This document shows positions 9,601 to 17,789 of a stretch of 64,000 bases of DNA, piece after piece. Positions within the stretch are counted from its first letter, which is position 1. Every line of letters starts with the position of its first letter. Under the pieces are notes generated by a model. That model did no database searches, was not told the DNA's origin, and saw only the letters and a list, made by a program, of their open reading frames with translations. Where the stretch lies: the NCBI GenBank assembly GCA_027490725.1, contig JAIXXN010000057.1, forward strand, positions 186,001-250,000, in the 5' to 3' direction. Both the position numbers and the translations under genes were made by a program. This DNA is from Oxalobacteraceae bacterium (GTDB taxonomy: Bacteria > Pseudomonadota > Gammaproteobacteria > Burkholderiales > Burkholderiaceae_D).

Positions 9601-10780
9601 TGACCATCTGGGCCACCATATTGGCGACCGTTTGCTGCAGGCGGTGGCCCAGCGGGTGCGCCAAACCGTACGTGGCCACGACACCGTAGCGCGCCTCGGT
9701 GGCGACGAATTCACCGTGGTGCTTGACCATCTGGATAGCCCGGCCTCCGCCGCCACTGCGGCCCAGAACATCGTGCGCGCCCTGTCAGCGCCGTTTACCA
9801 TCGATGGCAATGATATTTTCGTCACCGCCAGTGTTGGCATCGCCATGTATCCGCATGACGGTATCGACGTTGCGACACTGGTCAAACACGCCGACAGTGC
9901 CATGTATCGCGCCAAGCGCACCAATACCGGCTTCCAGTTCTACGAAGCGTCGATGGAACTCTCCATCTCGGAACACGTGCGCCTCGAAAGCGATTTGCGC
10001 AATGCCCTGCTGCAGGGCCACCAGCTGGACGTCTATTACCAGCCTCAGGCGCATATGGAGGATGGCCGTATCGTGGCCCTCGAAGCACTGGTGCGCTGGC
10101 ATCACCCCTTGCGCGGGCTGATCGCACCCGACCAGTTCATTCCGCTGGCCGAAGAGACCGGCCTGATCATTCCGATTGGCGCGTGGGTATTGCACAGGGC
10201 ATGTACCCAGTTGCAGCACTGGCGCGCGCAGGGCCTGCCCGATCTGCGGGTGGCAGTGAATCTGTCGGTACGCCAGCTGCTGCAGAAAGATTTCTGCAGC
10301 AGCGTGGCAACGGTGCTGGCCGAGACCGGACTGCCCGCAGCATTGCTGGAACTCGAGATTACCGAGAGCACCCTGATGGAGAACGCCGAAGATACGCTGG
10401 CGACTTTGCACGGTCTGCATGCACTCGGGGTACGCCTGTCGATCGATGATTTCGGTACCGGTTATTCCTCGCTGTCCTATCTGAAGCGCTTCCCGGTCGA
10501 CATCCTCAAGATCGACCGCTCTTTCGTGCAGGATTTGCCGCAGGACAGCGATGATATGGCGATTGTCAGCGCCATCATCGCGCTGGCCCACAGCCTGCGC
10601 CTCGAGGTGGTGGCGGAAGGCGTCGAGACGGAAGCACAACGGGCCTTCCTGCGCAGTCGCGCCTGCGACCTGCTGCAAGGCTATTACCTGAGTGCGGCCC
10701 TGCCGGCCAGCGACTGTGAAGCGCTGCTCCGGACCCAGCTCGGCGTAGCGGAGACGAGCGCGCTGGGCGATCAAACTTAA
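6632..10780 (+). CDS. hybrid sensor kinase with REC-HPt-REC-GGDEF-EAL output
   Basis: 1382 residues from the ATG at 6632, just before the first membrane helix; an upstream ATG at 6590 is possible. Order: TM1 (18-36), periplasmic sensor of CHASE8-like type (LARQSTLALLF), TM2 (~177-200), HAMP, HisKA with SHEVRTPLN (His about 281), HATPase_c (NLVGNALKF, GTGLGLAI), REC1 (Asp about 585 in MDCSMPEMDG), HPt (His about 744 in AHTLKGASANLG), REC2 (Asp about 864), GGDEF (intact GGDEF at ~1023, with RGHD in the I-site position), and EAL (EALVRW at ~1151, DDFGTGYSSL, DILKIDRSF). Both c-di-GMP domains therefore keep their signature motifs. A complete phosphorelay plus cyclase and phosphodiesterase in one chain is unusual. 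Neighbours suggest it is tuned to a ligand handled by the binding protein and TonB receptor. Confidence 0.93.
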   Translation: MSNYIRQFLRNNGFQRQLMLIAAVSILALAIFSALMNAREANVRMRDYFTGQGQRIAENLARQSTLALLFHSAENAREVVGATLAFPDVSGVQIMDARQRVLLIRESADQHPALSQLNLALPAQAGLLSETSSSWLFAAPVYGGQQETSPLDPQETRQQLLGYVHVQISKRTLNSLTASLLLGNLVLTLSFAVLVLGVGRVLTRHMIRPLNALSALMRRAEAGESGMRAQPSGPRDLIDMAQAFNQMMVVLEQREAELKESRDAAINLAQLKAQFAATVSHEVRTPLNGVVGMLDMLRETRLTTRQQEFVDVAWNSSRTLIELINNILDFSKLEAGKLTLEPNTFALSVLMDEVLELLAPQAAQKGLLLGWSAESELPAYVSGDSLRLRQILLNLVGNALKFTERGEVAISLAMLPAQAPTRLHIAVRDSGVGMPPEVCQRLFQAYAQPDPGTTRRYGGTGLGLAICKQLVELLGGQISVESSPGVGSCFRCDIACLPATPAQLATRVQSPAKRPVSVLAAPPHNDEAPPLAPRFRVLVAEDNRTNQMVAAGMLALNDCACVFAADGAQAVRAAQRERFDLILMDCSMPEMDGYEATAHIRLAELASGRRTPLLAMTANTQSGDAEKCLAAGMDDYLAKPITLVELRQKLEKWLPAGDSGSDSPETTATAAGSAPATALPSVASISTSGACPVNRAVFDKVREILGDSLVQAIQPYLEDAPRCIDTLQQALGRGDLASAGEAAHTLKGASANLGAETLAQLAQQVESYAAQGESEPIAALLAPLSAHYAVLASFLKAQIVVAPSPVESHRAGIPQVLIVDDDRSTRSTLRHTLQRDGFLVEEAADGAQALAMLAVFQPDVILMDAMMPVMDGFTACARMQELPHGASIPVLMITALQDNASVERAFAAGASDYIPKPIHYAVLSQRVRRIIEGNRAEKRIRHLAYNDVLTNLPNRTLFFELLAQRISSAASAAHQLGVLFMDLDRFKYVNDHLGHHIGDRLLQAVAQRVRQTVRGHDTVARLGGDEFTVVLDHLDSPASAATAAQNIVRALSAPFTIDGNDIFVTASVGIAMYPHDGIDVATLVKHADSAMYRAKRTNTGFQFYEASMELSISEHVRLESDLRNALLQGHQLDVYYQPQAHMEDGRIVALEALVRWHHPLRGLIAPDQFIPLAEETGLIIPIGAWVLHRACTQLQHWRAQGLPDLRVAVNLSVRQLLQKDFCSSVATVLAETGLPAALLELEITESTLMENAEDTLATLHGLHALGVRLSIDDFGTGYSSLSYLKRFPVDILKIDRSFVQDLPQDSDDMAIVSAIIALAHSLRLEVVAEGVETEAQRAFLRSRACDLLQGYYLSAALPASDCEALLRTQLGVAETSALGDQT

Positions 10781-10877
10781 ATTTTAAAAAATAATGCCGT
10801 TAAGCATCTTTAAGCATCTGTACACAAACTCGTCGTGGCGATTGCATCTTGCGCGCAGCGGAACAGGAGAACAACGC

Positions 10878-12995
10878 GTGAAATTACCGAGCGCACGGCG
10901 CACGTCTGGGGCGGTGGCCCTTACCTTGCCGCTACTGACCACCAGCTTGCCTGCTCTGGCACAGCTCGCGTATGACGATGACGCGCTGGCTCTGGCAGAC
11001 AGTGCCGTTGCGACCACCAGCATCGCCACCGGCGGTCTGCAGACGCTGCGCCGTGCCCCCGCGGTGGCCAGCGTGATCACCGCAGCCGAGATCCGGGCCA
11101 TGGGCGCCACCGATCTTGACCAGATCCTCGAGACCTTGCCCGGGGTTCACGTCAACCGCATGCCTAACAGCAATTCACCACAGTACGTAATCCGCGGCAT
11201 CGCCAGCGCCTACAATCCCCAGGTGCTGATGCTGCAGAATGGGGTACCGATTACGACTGCCTACATGGGCAACAAAGGTAATATCTGGGGCGGCTATCCG
11301 GTCGAGCATATCGCCCGCATCGAACTGCTGCGCGGCCCCGGGTCGGCCCTATACGGTTCGGATGCGTTTGCCGGAGTCATCAATATCATCACCAAGGGGC
11401 CGTCCGAGCTGGGCGGGACGGAAATCGGCGTGCGTGCGGCCTCCTTCGGCAGCGCAGATGTGTGGATACAGCATGGCGGAAAGGCCGGCCCGCTGGCTGT
11501 CGCGGCCTACCTACGCTACGGCCAGAGCGAGGGACACCGTGCCCTGATCGGTGCCGACGCGCAATCACGCAACGACCAGCTGTTCGGCAGCCATGCCAGT
11601 CTGGCACCGGGCTATACCAGCAACCAGTACAAGGCCGACGATGCCAATCTCGAGGCGCACACAGCTCACTGGCGGGCCCGCTTCGGCTACAAGAAGCGCT
11701 ATGACATGGGCACCGGCGTGGGCATCGCCTCGGCGCTCGACCCGCAAGGTCGCCAGCAAAGTGAACGCATCACCAGCAGCCTGACGTGGACTGAAGCGCA
11801 ACTAGGTGGCGACTGGGGCGCTAGTGCCACCCTCAGCAGCCAGCAATACTCGCAGGAAGTGCCCGGCTGGTACCGCCTGATGCCCGCCGGCCTGGTCTAC
11901 CCGACCGGCAGCTTTCCAAACGGTATGATAGGCGCGCCGGAAACCTGGGAGCGTAGCTACCGCGCCAGCGCGTATGCCGACTACAGCGGCTGGGCGCAGC
12001 ACCGCCTGCGCCTGGGGATTGGTCATGATGATATCGATCTGTACCGCACCCGCGAGTACCGCAACTTCAACTACGCCAGCAATGGCATGCCAATTCCCCT
12101 GCCGTCCGTGATTGAGACCACCGATAGCAGTCCTTTCCTGCGTCCGCAACGGCGCCGCATCCACTATGCCTATTTGCAGGACGAGTGGCAATTGGCCACC
12201 GACTGGAATCTGACCGCCGGCTTACGTCACGATCGCTATAGCGACTTCGGTAGCACCACCAATCCGCGTCTGGCGCTGGTCTGGGACGCATCCTATGACC
12301 TGACCGCTAAATTGCTGTATGGGCGCGCCTTCCGCGCCCCTGCCTTCGTCGAGAGTTACGGCATCAGCAACCCGGTGGCCTTAGGCAATCCCTTGCTGAA
12401 ACCGGAGCGCAACGCCACGATCGAACTGGCCCTGAACTGGCAAGTACACAGCGATGCCAGTCTCAACCTGACTGCCTACAACTACCACATGCATGACATG
12501 ATCCGGCTGGTCACCAATTCCATGGCGGGTACCGGTGCACGCTATGCCAATATGGGTGACCAGCACGGCCATGGCGTGGAACTGGAAGGACAATGGGCGC
12601 CGGCGCGCGGCCTGCAAGTGAAGCTCAGTTACGCATGGCAGCAATCGATCGACATGCGCAAGCAGACCGATGCCGGTAACGCACCGCGCCACCATCTGCT
12701 GACCCGCGCCGACTGGAACATCCTCGATGATATCCAGTTGGGTGCACAGATCAACCGGGTGGCCGGAAGGCGCCGTGCAGCCGGCGACGCGCGCCCGGCA
12801 ATTGCCGATTACACCTCGGTCGACTGGACGCTGGCAACCCGCCACGGACGCCAGCAATGGAATTACACGCTGGCGCTGCGCAATGCTTTCAATGCCGCAG
12901 TGCGTGAACCGAGTCCGGCGCCGGGCCTGAGCTTGCCCGGCGACATACCCATGCCGGGACGCAGCATTTCGCTGCAGGCCAGCTACCAGATGTAG
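10878..12995 (+). CDS. TonB-dependent outer-membrane receptor
   Basis: 705 residues from a GTG start at 10878, chosen because AGGAG lies 8 bases upstream and the signal peptide (SGAVALTLPLLTTSLPALAQ) follows directly. The ATG at 10794 has no ribosome site and would put 28 unlikely residues first. The plug domain is clear: VASVITAAEIRAMGATDLDQIL, LPGVHVNRM, YVIRGI, VLMLQNGVPI, IELLRGPGSALYGSDAFAGVINIITK. The barrel contains YLQDEWQL, FRAPAFVESYG and a late aromatic strand (ISLQASYQM). Siderophore-, cobalamin- or carbohydrate-specificity cannot be told. It follows the hybrid kinase by 97 bp; the gap holds a direct repeat TTAAGCATCT but no riboswitch-sized element. Convergent with the chemoreceptor. 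Confidence 0.93.
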   Translation: MKLPSARRTSGAVALTLPLLTTSLPALAQLAYDDDALALADSAVATTSIATGGLQTLRRAPAVASVITAAEIRAMGATDLDQILETLPGVHVNRMPNSNSPQYVIRGIASAYNPQVLMLQNGVPITTAYMGNKGNIWGGYPVEHIARIELLRGPGSALYGSDAFAGVINIITKGPSELGGTEIGVRAASFGSADVWIQHGGKAGPLAVAAYLRYGQSEGHRALIGADAQSRNDQLFGSHASLAPGYTSNQYKADDANLEAHTAHWRARFGYKKRYDMGTGVGIASALDPQGRQQSERITSSLTWTEAQLGGDWGASATLSSQQYSQEVPGWYRLMPAGLVYPTGSFPNGMIGAPETWERSYRASAYADYSGWAQHRLRLGIGHDDIDLYRTREYRNFNYASNGMPIPLPSVIETTDSSPFLRPQRRRIHYAYLQDEWQLATDWNLTAGLRHDRYSDFGSTTNPRLALVWDASYDLTAKLLYGRAFRAPAFVESYGISNPVALGNPLLKPERNATIELALNWQVHSDASLNLTAYNYHMHDMIRLVTNSMAGTGARYANMGDQHGHGVELEGQWAPARGLQVKLSYAWQQSIDMRKQTDAGNAPRHHLLTRADWNILDDIQLGAQINRVAGRRRAAGDARPAIADYTSVDWTLATRHGRQQWNYTLALRNAFNAAVREPSPAPGLSLPGDIPMPGRSISLQASYQM

Positions 12996-13003
12996 TGCCC
13001 GGC

Positions 13004-14635
13004 TCAGGCCGCGTGGGGAATCATGCGCAACGTTGATCGTGCAGCGCTGCGCACCGCAGTACGGCTACGCAAGCTGGCTCCGGTATCGGCTGTATCGAGC
13101 CGGAACTCGCCCACTAACTGGGCCAGTTCGCGGGCCTGTTGCTGCATGCCTTGCGCCGCTGCAGCAGCTTGCTGCACTAGCGCGGCATTCTGCTGGGTGA
13201 CGCCGTCCATCTCGCTGATCGCCGCATTGACCTGCTCTATGCCCTGTTCCTGATGGGTACTGGCGGTGCTGATCGCACCGATAATCGCACTCACCTGACC
13301 GACCCGCTGGACAATTTCTGCCATGGTGTCGCCGGCATTGCTGGCCAGCGCGCTGCCGTCGGCGATGCGGGTCGCCGATTCATTGATCAGTTCCTTGATT
13401 TCCTTGGCCGCTGCTGCCGAGCGATGCGCCAGATTGCGTACTTCGGTGGCAACCACTGCAAAACCACGCCCTTGCTCGCCGGCGCGGGCTGCTTCCACCG
13501 CAGCATTCAAAGCTAGAATATTGGTCTGGAACGCGATGCCGTCAATCACGCTGGTAATGTCGACGATGCGCTGGGCATAGGCGTGAATGCTGTGCATGGT
13601 CTCAACCACCTGCGCTACCACCACACCACCCTGTCCGGCCACTTCCGAGGCAGACACCGCCAGCGCATTGGCGGAACGTGCATTGCCACTATTTTCGCGT
13701 ACGGCGCGGGTCAGTTCAGCCATTGCGGCTGAAGTTTCTTCCAGCGCGCCGGCCTGATGTTCGGTACGTTGGGATAGATCGAGATTGCCATCGGCCAGTT
13801 CGCGCGAGCTAGCATCAATGGTGTCGGCGCCATCGCGGACACGGCGCACGGTGTGGGCCAGCCGGCCCGTCATATGGCTGAGTGCATCCAGCAGCTTGCC
13901 AATTTCATCGCTACGAGCGTGCTGGATCGCACCATGCAGCTCTCCGGATGCCACTTGCTGTGCCAGCGACACGGCCTGTTCGAGCGGGCGCACCACACTA
14001 CGAGTGAGCAACACGGCCAGCGTGACGCCGGTGGCCAGTGCCAGTAGTCCCAGTGCCACCAGCAATACCCGGCTGCTGTCGAATTGTGCCGCCGACTCGC
14101 TGGCGAGTTCCTGTGCAGCCTGTTTCTGGTAGGTCAGCAATGCCTCCAGTGCGCCCGTGTAGGCGCCGAACACGCCCGTCATGCGCTGGTCGAGCAGATC
14201 GCTGACTTCCTGAATACGTCCACTGTCTTTGAATTTAAACAGCTCGCCACGCAAGGCCAGATAAGCCTGTTTGTGCTGGTTCACGCTGCGCAGCAATTGG
14301 GCTTCGCGCGGATTCGCAGGCATCTGCGCCAGCCGGATTTCCAGTGCCTGCATCTGTTTTTCGCCAGCCGTCAGCTGGGCATGGAACAGATCGGCTACTT
14401 CCAGACTGTCGGCACGGGCGATGGAAATGGTGCGCAGTCCGTTCAGTTCCACACTACCGAGCAGTTCGGAGCTGAGCTGCTGCTTGGCCAGCTTTTCCTG
14501 CACCAGATTCGCGGTGGTGTCGCGTGCCGCCTGCAGGCGCCAGAGGGCGACGGCAGACATGCAGGCCATCAGCAGCAGTAGCACAGCAAACGAGGCCATG
14601 ACGCGCAGGCCAGTATTCAAGCGGGGAATTTTCAT
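13004..14635 (-). CDS. methyl-accepting chemotaxis protein (4-helix-bundle sensor)
   Basis: 543 residues from the ATG at 14635 (MKIPRLNTG), which begins just before TM1 (10-33); the longer ORF to 14692 adds residues without membrane character. The periplasmic part (34-188) is an all-helical four-helix-bundle type, then TM2 (190-211), HAMP and the cytoplasmic signalling rod. The hairpin tip reads [20 protein letters not shown] and [15 protein letters not shown], the conserved kinase-contact region. There is no C-terminal pentapeptide for CheR/CheB tethering. It transmits a periplasmic signal to CheA. No chemotaxis kinase genes are in the window. Divergent from the sia genes. Confidence 0.93.
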   Translation of the reverse strand: MKIPRLNTGLRVMASFAVLLLLMACMSAVALWRLQAARDTTANLVQEKLAKQQLSSELLGSVELNGLRTISIARADSLEVADLFHAQLTAGEKQMQALEIRLAQMPANPREAQLLRSVNQHKQAYLALRGELFKFKDSGRIQEVSDLLDQRMTGVFGAYTGALEALLTYQKQAAQELASESAAQFDSSRVLLVALGLLALATGVTLAVLLTRSVVRPLEQAVSLAQQVASGELHGAIQHARSDEIGKLLDALSHMTGRLAHTVRRVRDGADTIDASSRELADGNLDLSQRTEHQAGALEETSAAMAELTRAVRENSGNARSANALAVSASEVAGQGGVVVAQVVETMHSIHAYAQRIVDITSVIDGIAFQTNILALNAAVEAARAGEQGRGFAVVATEVRNLAHRSAAAAKEIKELINESATRIADGSALASNAGDTMAEIVQRVGQVSAIIGAISTASTHQEQGIEQVNAAISEMDGVTQQNAALVQQAAAAAQGMQQQARELAQLVGEFRLDTADTGASLRSRTAVRSAARSTLRMIPHAA

Positions 14636-14794
14636 CGCGTTTTTTCGGAGATGTCGAAGGAGTGAGAAACAGTCCGCACTGTAACGGTGCAATGTGACAG
14701 CTTCATTACTTCGAGGAAACTTTCATCATGTAATGGGCTGGTAACAATTTCCCGATAGCATTACGGCCACTATCACCCATCAGGAAGCTACTCC

Positions 14795-16030
14795 GTGGAG
14801 TTCAACGCCTCTCGCCATCACCTGCCACGCTTTCGCCTGTCTACTGCCGCCGATCTATGTATCGAAACTGTCGCCGTGTCTTCCGAGACCAGCAATCTGG
14901 CGGTGCTCGAGTTGTTCACCGAGCGCCGCGAACTGATGAGCCTGCCAGTACTGGAACAGGACCGGCCGATCGGACTGATTAGCCGCAACATCTTCCTGTC
15001 GCAAATGTCCAAGCCCTACTACCACGAGCTGTATGGCAAAAAAAGCTGCATCGCTTTTATGGACAAGGCGCCGCTGATTGTCGATGCGTCCATGAGTATC
15101 GAGGAGCTGACCTTCCGTGCGGTCGAGTCGGGCGAGAAAGCCCTGGCTGACGGCTTTATTGTCAGCCGTAACGAGCGCCTCGCCGGGGTCGGCTTCGGTC
15201 TGCAACTGATGAACGTGGTTGCCAATATGCAGGCGGAGAAGAACCGCCAGATCATGCACAGCATTGCCTATGCCAGTGTGATTCAGCGTTCATTGCTGCG
15301 CCCGTCCGAGCAGACGCTGGCCGCCACCCTGCCAGACGCCCATCTGGAATGGCAGCCGCGCGATGTGGTCGGTGGCGACTTCTACCATTTCGCCCGCTAT
15401 CCGGATGGCTGGTTCGGCGCGATTGCCGACTGCACCGGACACGGTGTGCCGGGTGCCTTTATGACCCTGATCACGTCCTCGATCCTGTCGCAAGCCCTGC
15501 AGCAATGCGGCCCGCGTGATCCGGCCAGCTTGCTGGCCGAGGTCAGTCGCGGCGTTAAAAATCTGCTGGGCCAGCAGGATGCCGCGCCCGCCGGAGCACT
15601 GTCCGCCGGCTCGAACGATGGCATGGATGCCGGCTTCCTGTGGTTCGATCAGGCCAGCAGCACCCTGCACTTTGCCGGGGCGCGCATGGCGCTGTATTTG
15701 CTGGAACCGGGCCAGCCTGCCGTGCAGGCGATCGATGGCGATCGCATGGGGGTCGGCTACACCGATACGCCTGGCGATTACTGCTGGCATAACCACAGCC
15801 TGAGCGTCCACGCCGGGAGCTTGCTGCTACTCACCACGGACGGGCTGATCGATCAGATCGGCGGCCCGCGTGACATCGCCTATGGCAAGCGGCGCATGCG
15901 CGACGTGCTACTGGCACAGCGTGACGCCAGTGCCAGCGGCGCCGCCTCGGCCTTGCTGGGCGATTTCCTCAGCTGGCAAGGCGCGCAGCCACGCCGTGAT
16001 GACCTGACTTTTTTCTGTTTCCGTCCCTAG
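14795..16030 (+). CDS. siaA: SiaA-like PP2C/SpoIIE phosphatase with tandem CBS domains
   Basis: 411 residues, GTG start with AGGA about 9 bases upstream. The N-terminal ~140 residues form a CBS pair (NLAVLELFTERRELMSLPVLE, DRPIGLISRNIFLS, IVDASMSIEEL, DGFIVSRNERLAGVGFGLQL), a nucleotide-sensing module. Residues ~185-411 are a SpoIIE-type PP2C phosphatase with the metal-binding acidic residues in place (VVGGDFY, ADCTGHGVPGAFM, LLLTTDGLID, RRDDLTFF). In Pseudomonas the Sia phosphatase is membrane-bound with a HAMP domain and dephosphorylates SiaC. This protein has no membrane helix, so the input is presumably cytoplasmic. It heads a four-gene operon with SiaB, SiaC and SiaD homologues. The role is inferred from family and gene order. 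Confidence 0.88.
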   Translation: MEFNASRHHLPRFRLSTAADLCIETVAVSSETSNLAVLELFTERRELMSLPVLEQDRPIGLISRNIFLSQMSKPYYHELYGKKSCIAFMDKAPLIVDASMSIEELTFRAVESGEKALADGFIVSRNERLAGVGFGLQLMNVVANMQAEKNRQIMHSIAYASVIQRSLLRPSEQTLAATLPDAHLEWQPRDVVGGDFYHFARYPDGWFGAIADCTGHGVPGAFMTLITSSILSQALQQCGPRDPASLLAEVSRGVKNLLGQQDAAPAGALSAGSNDGMDAGFLWFDQASSTLHFAGARMALYLLEPGQPAVQAIDGDRMGVGYTDTPGDYCWHNHSLSVHAGSLLLLTTDGLIDQIGGPRDIAYGKRRMRDVLLAQRDASASGAASALLGDFLSWQGAQPRRDDLTFFCFRP

Positions 16031-16041
16031 GAGCGCGTACC

Positions 16042-16599
16042 GTGCTGTATGAAGAGTTCAACGATTTCTGGGATGTGGCGCGCAAACGCCACATCATTTT
16101 CTTCTACGTGGGCTATTTTTCGCAGCACGTGGTCGCCGCCATTTCCGAAACCATCAAAGTGCGACTCGATACCGCCGGTGCGGCTGGCCCGACGCGGCGG
16201 CGGATCTTTTCCGCTTTCGTGGAAATGTCGCAAAACATCATGCACTACTCCTCCGATACGCTGACCCCGGACCAGCAGAGCAGTGGCCAGATGCGCCGCG
16301 GTTCCTTCTGTATCGGCATGAAGGATGACAGCTTCTTTTTGCTGTGTGCCAATCCCGTCGATAGCACCAGCGTCGAGCGCATCCGCCAGCGTCTCGAACC
16401 GCTGCACAGCATGACCCTGGATGAAATCAAGTGTGCCTATAAAAAGGCCTTGCGTGACGAGGTACCAGCCGATAGCAAAGGCGCCGGGCTGGGCTTCCTG
16501 ACACTGGCCCGCGATGCCAGCGAACCACTGGAGTTCGAATTCGTTCAGGAAGCGCACGCGCCGGACACTACCGTGTTCTGCATTAAGGCGATTATCTAA
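16042..16599 (+). CDS. siaB: SiaB family (DUF6272) protein kinase
   Basis: 185 residues, GTG start with AGGAG 8 bases upstream, 11 bp after siaA. The sequence (IIFFYVGYFSQHVVAAISETIK, RRRIFSAFVEMSQNIMHYS, then KGAGLGFLTLARDA) fits the SiaB/DUF6272 family, a histidine-kinase-like ATPase fold. EMSQN resembles the N-box and GAGLGF the G-box of GHKL ATPases. In the Pseudomonas aeruginosa system SiaB phosphorylates SiaC and opposes the phosphatase SiaA. Its place between siaA and siaC supports that assignment. No membrane segment is present. Confidence 0.85.
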   Translation: MLYEEFNDFWDVARKRHIIFFYVGYFSQHVVAAISETIKVRLDTAGAAGPTRRRIFSAFVEMSQNIMHYSSDTLTPDQQSSGQMRRGSFCIGMKDDSFFLLCANPVDSTSVERIRQRLEPLHSMTLDEIKCAYKKALRDEVPADSKGAGLGFLTLARDASEPLEFEFVQEAHAPDTTVFCIKAII

Positions 16600-16617
16600 T
16601 TCAGTACTGGAACCGAT

Positions 16618-17007
16618 ATGCAATCACTCTATCTTAGCGCTTCGCCCACTTCGCCGGAAATCGATTTCCGCTTTGATCAACACAGCCTGTCGATCAAAGG
16701 CGAGTCGTATCCGGAAAACGCGGCAGCCTTTTACGGGCCGCTGATCGCGCAAGTTCAGTCCTATCTGGCAAGCGGTCCGCGGCCGCTCATCGTGGTGCAC
16801 GTTTCGCTGGCCTACTTCAATAGCTCCAGCACCAAAATGCTGTTCGCCCTGTTCGACACCCTGAATCAGGCAGCGCTGCAAGGTCAGCCCATCCGTCTGA
16901 ACTGGTATTACGACGCCGACGACGACACCATCCTCGAATTCGGTGAGGAACTGCGCGACGATTTCAGCGCGCTGGAATTCCACGCTCACAGTGTGAGTGG
17001 CGTCTGA
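16618..17007 (+). CDS. siaC: SiaC family (DUF1987) regulatory phosphoprotein
   Basis: 129 residues. The motif YFNSSSTKMLF (about 67-77) is the hallmark of the SiaC/DUF1987 family and contains the Ser/Thr site that SiaB phosphorylates; Thr72 is the best candidate by position. Unphosphorylated SiaC binds and activates the diguanylate cyclase SiaD in Pseudomonas. The fold is STAS-like (PLIVVHVSLAYFN, IRLNWYYDADDDTILEFGEEL). The stop overlaps the siaD start by one base, which suggests translational coupling and matched stoichiometry with the cyclase it controls. Confidence 0.88.
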   Translation: MQSLYLSASPTSPEIDFRFDQHSLSIKGESYPENAAAFYGPLIAQVQSYLASGPRPLIVVHVSLAYFNSSSTKMLFALFDTLNQAALQGQPIRLNWYYDADDDTILEFGEELRDDFSALEFHAHSVSGV

Positions 17008-17753
17008 TGATGGCGCGCACCGAGACCGACCTGTTTGCGCAGGAGTGCGCTGCGCTGGCGCAGGCGCGCTCGGCCTACGACGAACCGGGTGCCGACACCC
17101 GCGCCGCGCTCGGCATCATGATCCAGCAATACGAACGGCTGATGCGCGAAACGCGCCGCTTGATCCGGCGCAGTGACCGCGCCGAGCTGGACATGAATCA
17201 GATCAACCGTCAGTTGCAGGAACTGGCGCAGCAGCTGGAATACCGGGCCACCCATGACACCCTGACGGGGGCGCTGAACCGCGCCGCCATCATCGAATGC
17301 GCCAGCCGCCAGCTCGAGCGCGGTGATCTGGCGCTGATCGTGCTCGATATCGATCATTTCAAATGGGTCAATGATGATTTCGGCCATCCGGCGGGCGACG
17401 CAGTCATCCAGACCGTGGTGGCCTGTCTGCAGCAGGTACTAGGGCCGCAGGTCGCAATAGGCCGGGTGGGTGGTGAAGAATTCTCTGTGGTATGGCCAAC
17501 CAGCGTCCCGGAGGAAGCGGAAGCGGTGGCCTTGCAGATCTGTGAGGCAATCGCCGGCCAGCCTTTTGCGGCCCCGATCAACCGGCAGATTACGGCCAGC
17601 GTGGGAATCAGCTGGGCGCCGCAGGGCAGCAGCTTCGCGACCATCTACAGCCATGCCGACGAAGCGCTGTATGCGGCCAAACGCGCCGGACGCAATTGCG
17701 TGCGCCGTTATCTGGACGCCGGTACCCAGTCCCTGCTGGTGGCTGCCGCCTGA
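17007..17753 (+). CDS. siaD: SiaD-like diguanylate cyclase (GGEEF)
   Basis: 248 residues. The start is ATG at 17007 overlapping the siaC stop; a second ATG follows immediately. An N-terminal helical/coiled segment (about 25-80, AELDMNQINRQLQELAQQLEY) precedes a GGDEF domain with DTLTGALNR, IVLDIDHFKWVNDDFGHPAGD and RVGGEEFSVVW. The active-site signature is intact. The four residues in the I-site position are GPQV, not RxxD, so product inhibition through that site is not expected. It makes c-di-GMP and in the Sia pathway is switched on by SiaC bound to its N-terminal coil. Convergent with regA, 36 bp between the stops. Confidence 0.9.
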   Translation: MMARTETDLFAQECAALAQARSAYDEPGADTRAALGIMIQQYERLMRETRRLIRRSDRAELDMNQINRQLQELAQQLEYRATHDTLTGALNRAAIIECASRQLERGDLALIVLDIDHFKWVNDDFGHPAGDAVIQTVVACLQQVLGPQVAIGRVGGEEFSVVWPTSVPEEAEAVALQICEAIAGQPFAAPINRQITASVGISWAPQGSSFATIYSHADEALYAAKRAGRNCVRRYLDAGTQSLLVAAA

Positions 17754-17789
17754 ACCAGTCGGGCCTCGCCTGGCACCCTATTGGAAGGG

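Noticed and set aside
9785-10774. 329-codon open frame opposite the EAL domain
   Set aside because: Shadow of the EAL-coding strand with no recognisable motif.
10781-10877. cobalamin or other riboswitch before the TonB receptor
   Set aside because: The gap is under 100 bp and shows only a short direct repeat, without a B12-box-like core.
14731-14758. sigma-28 (FliA) promoter TAAT..CCCGATAG upstream of siaA
   Set aside because: Spacing is one base off and both boxes are imperfect; it also points to siaA, not to the chemoreceptor.
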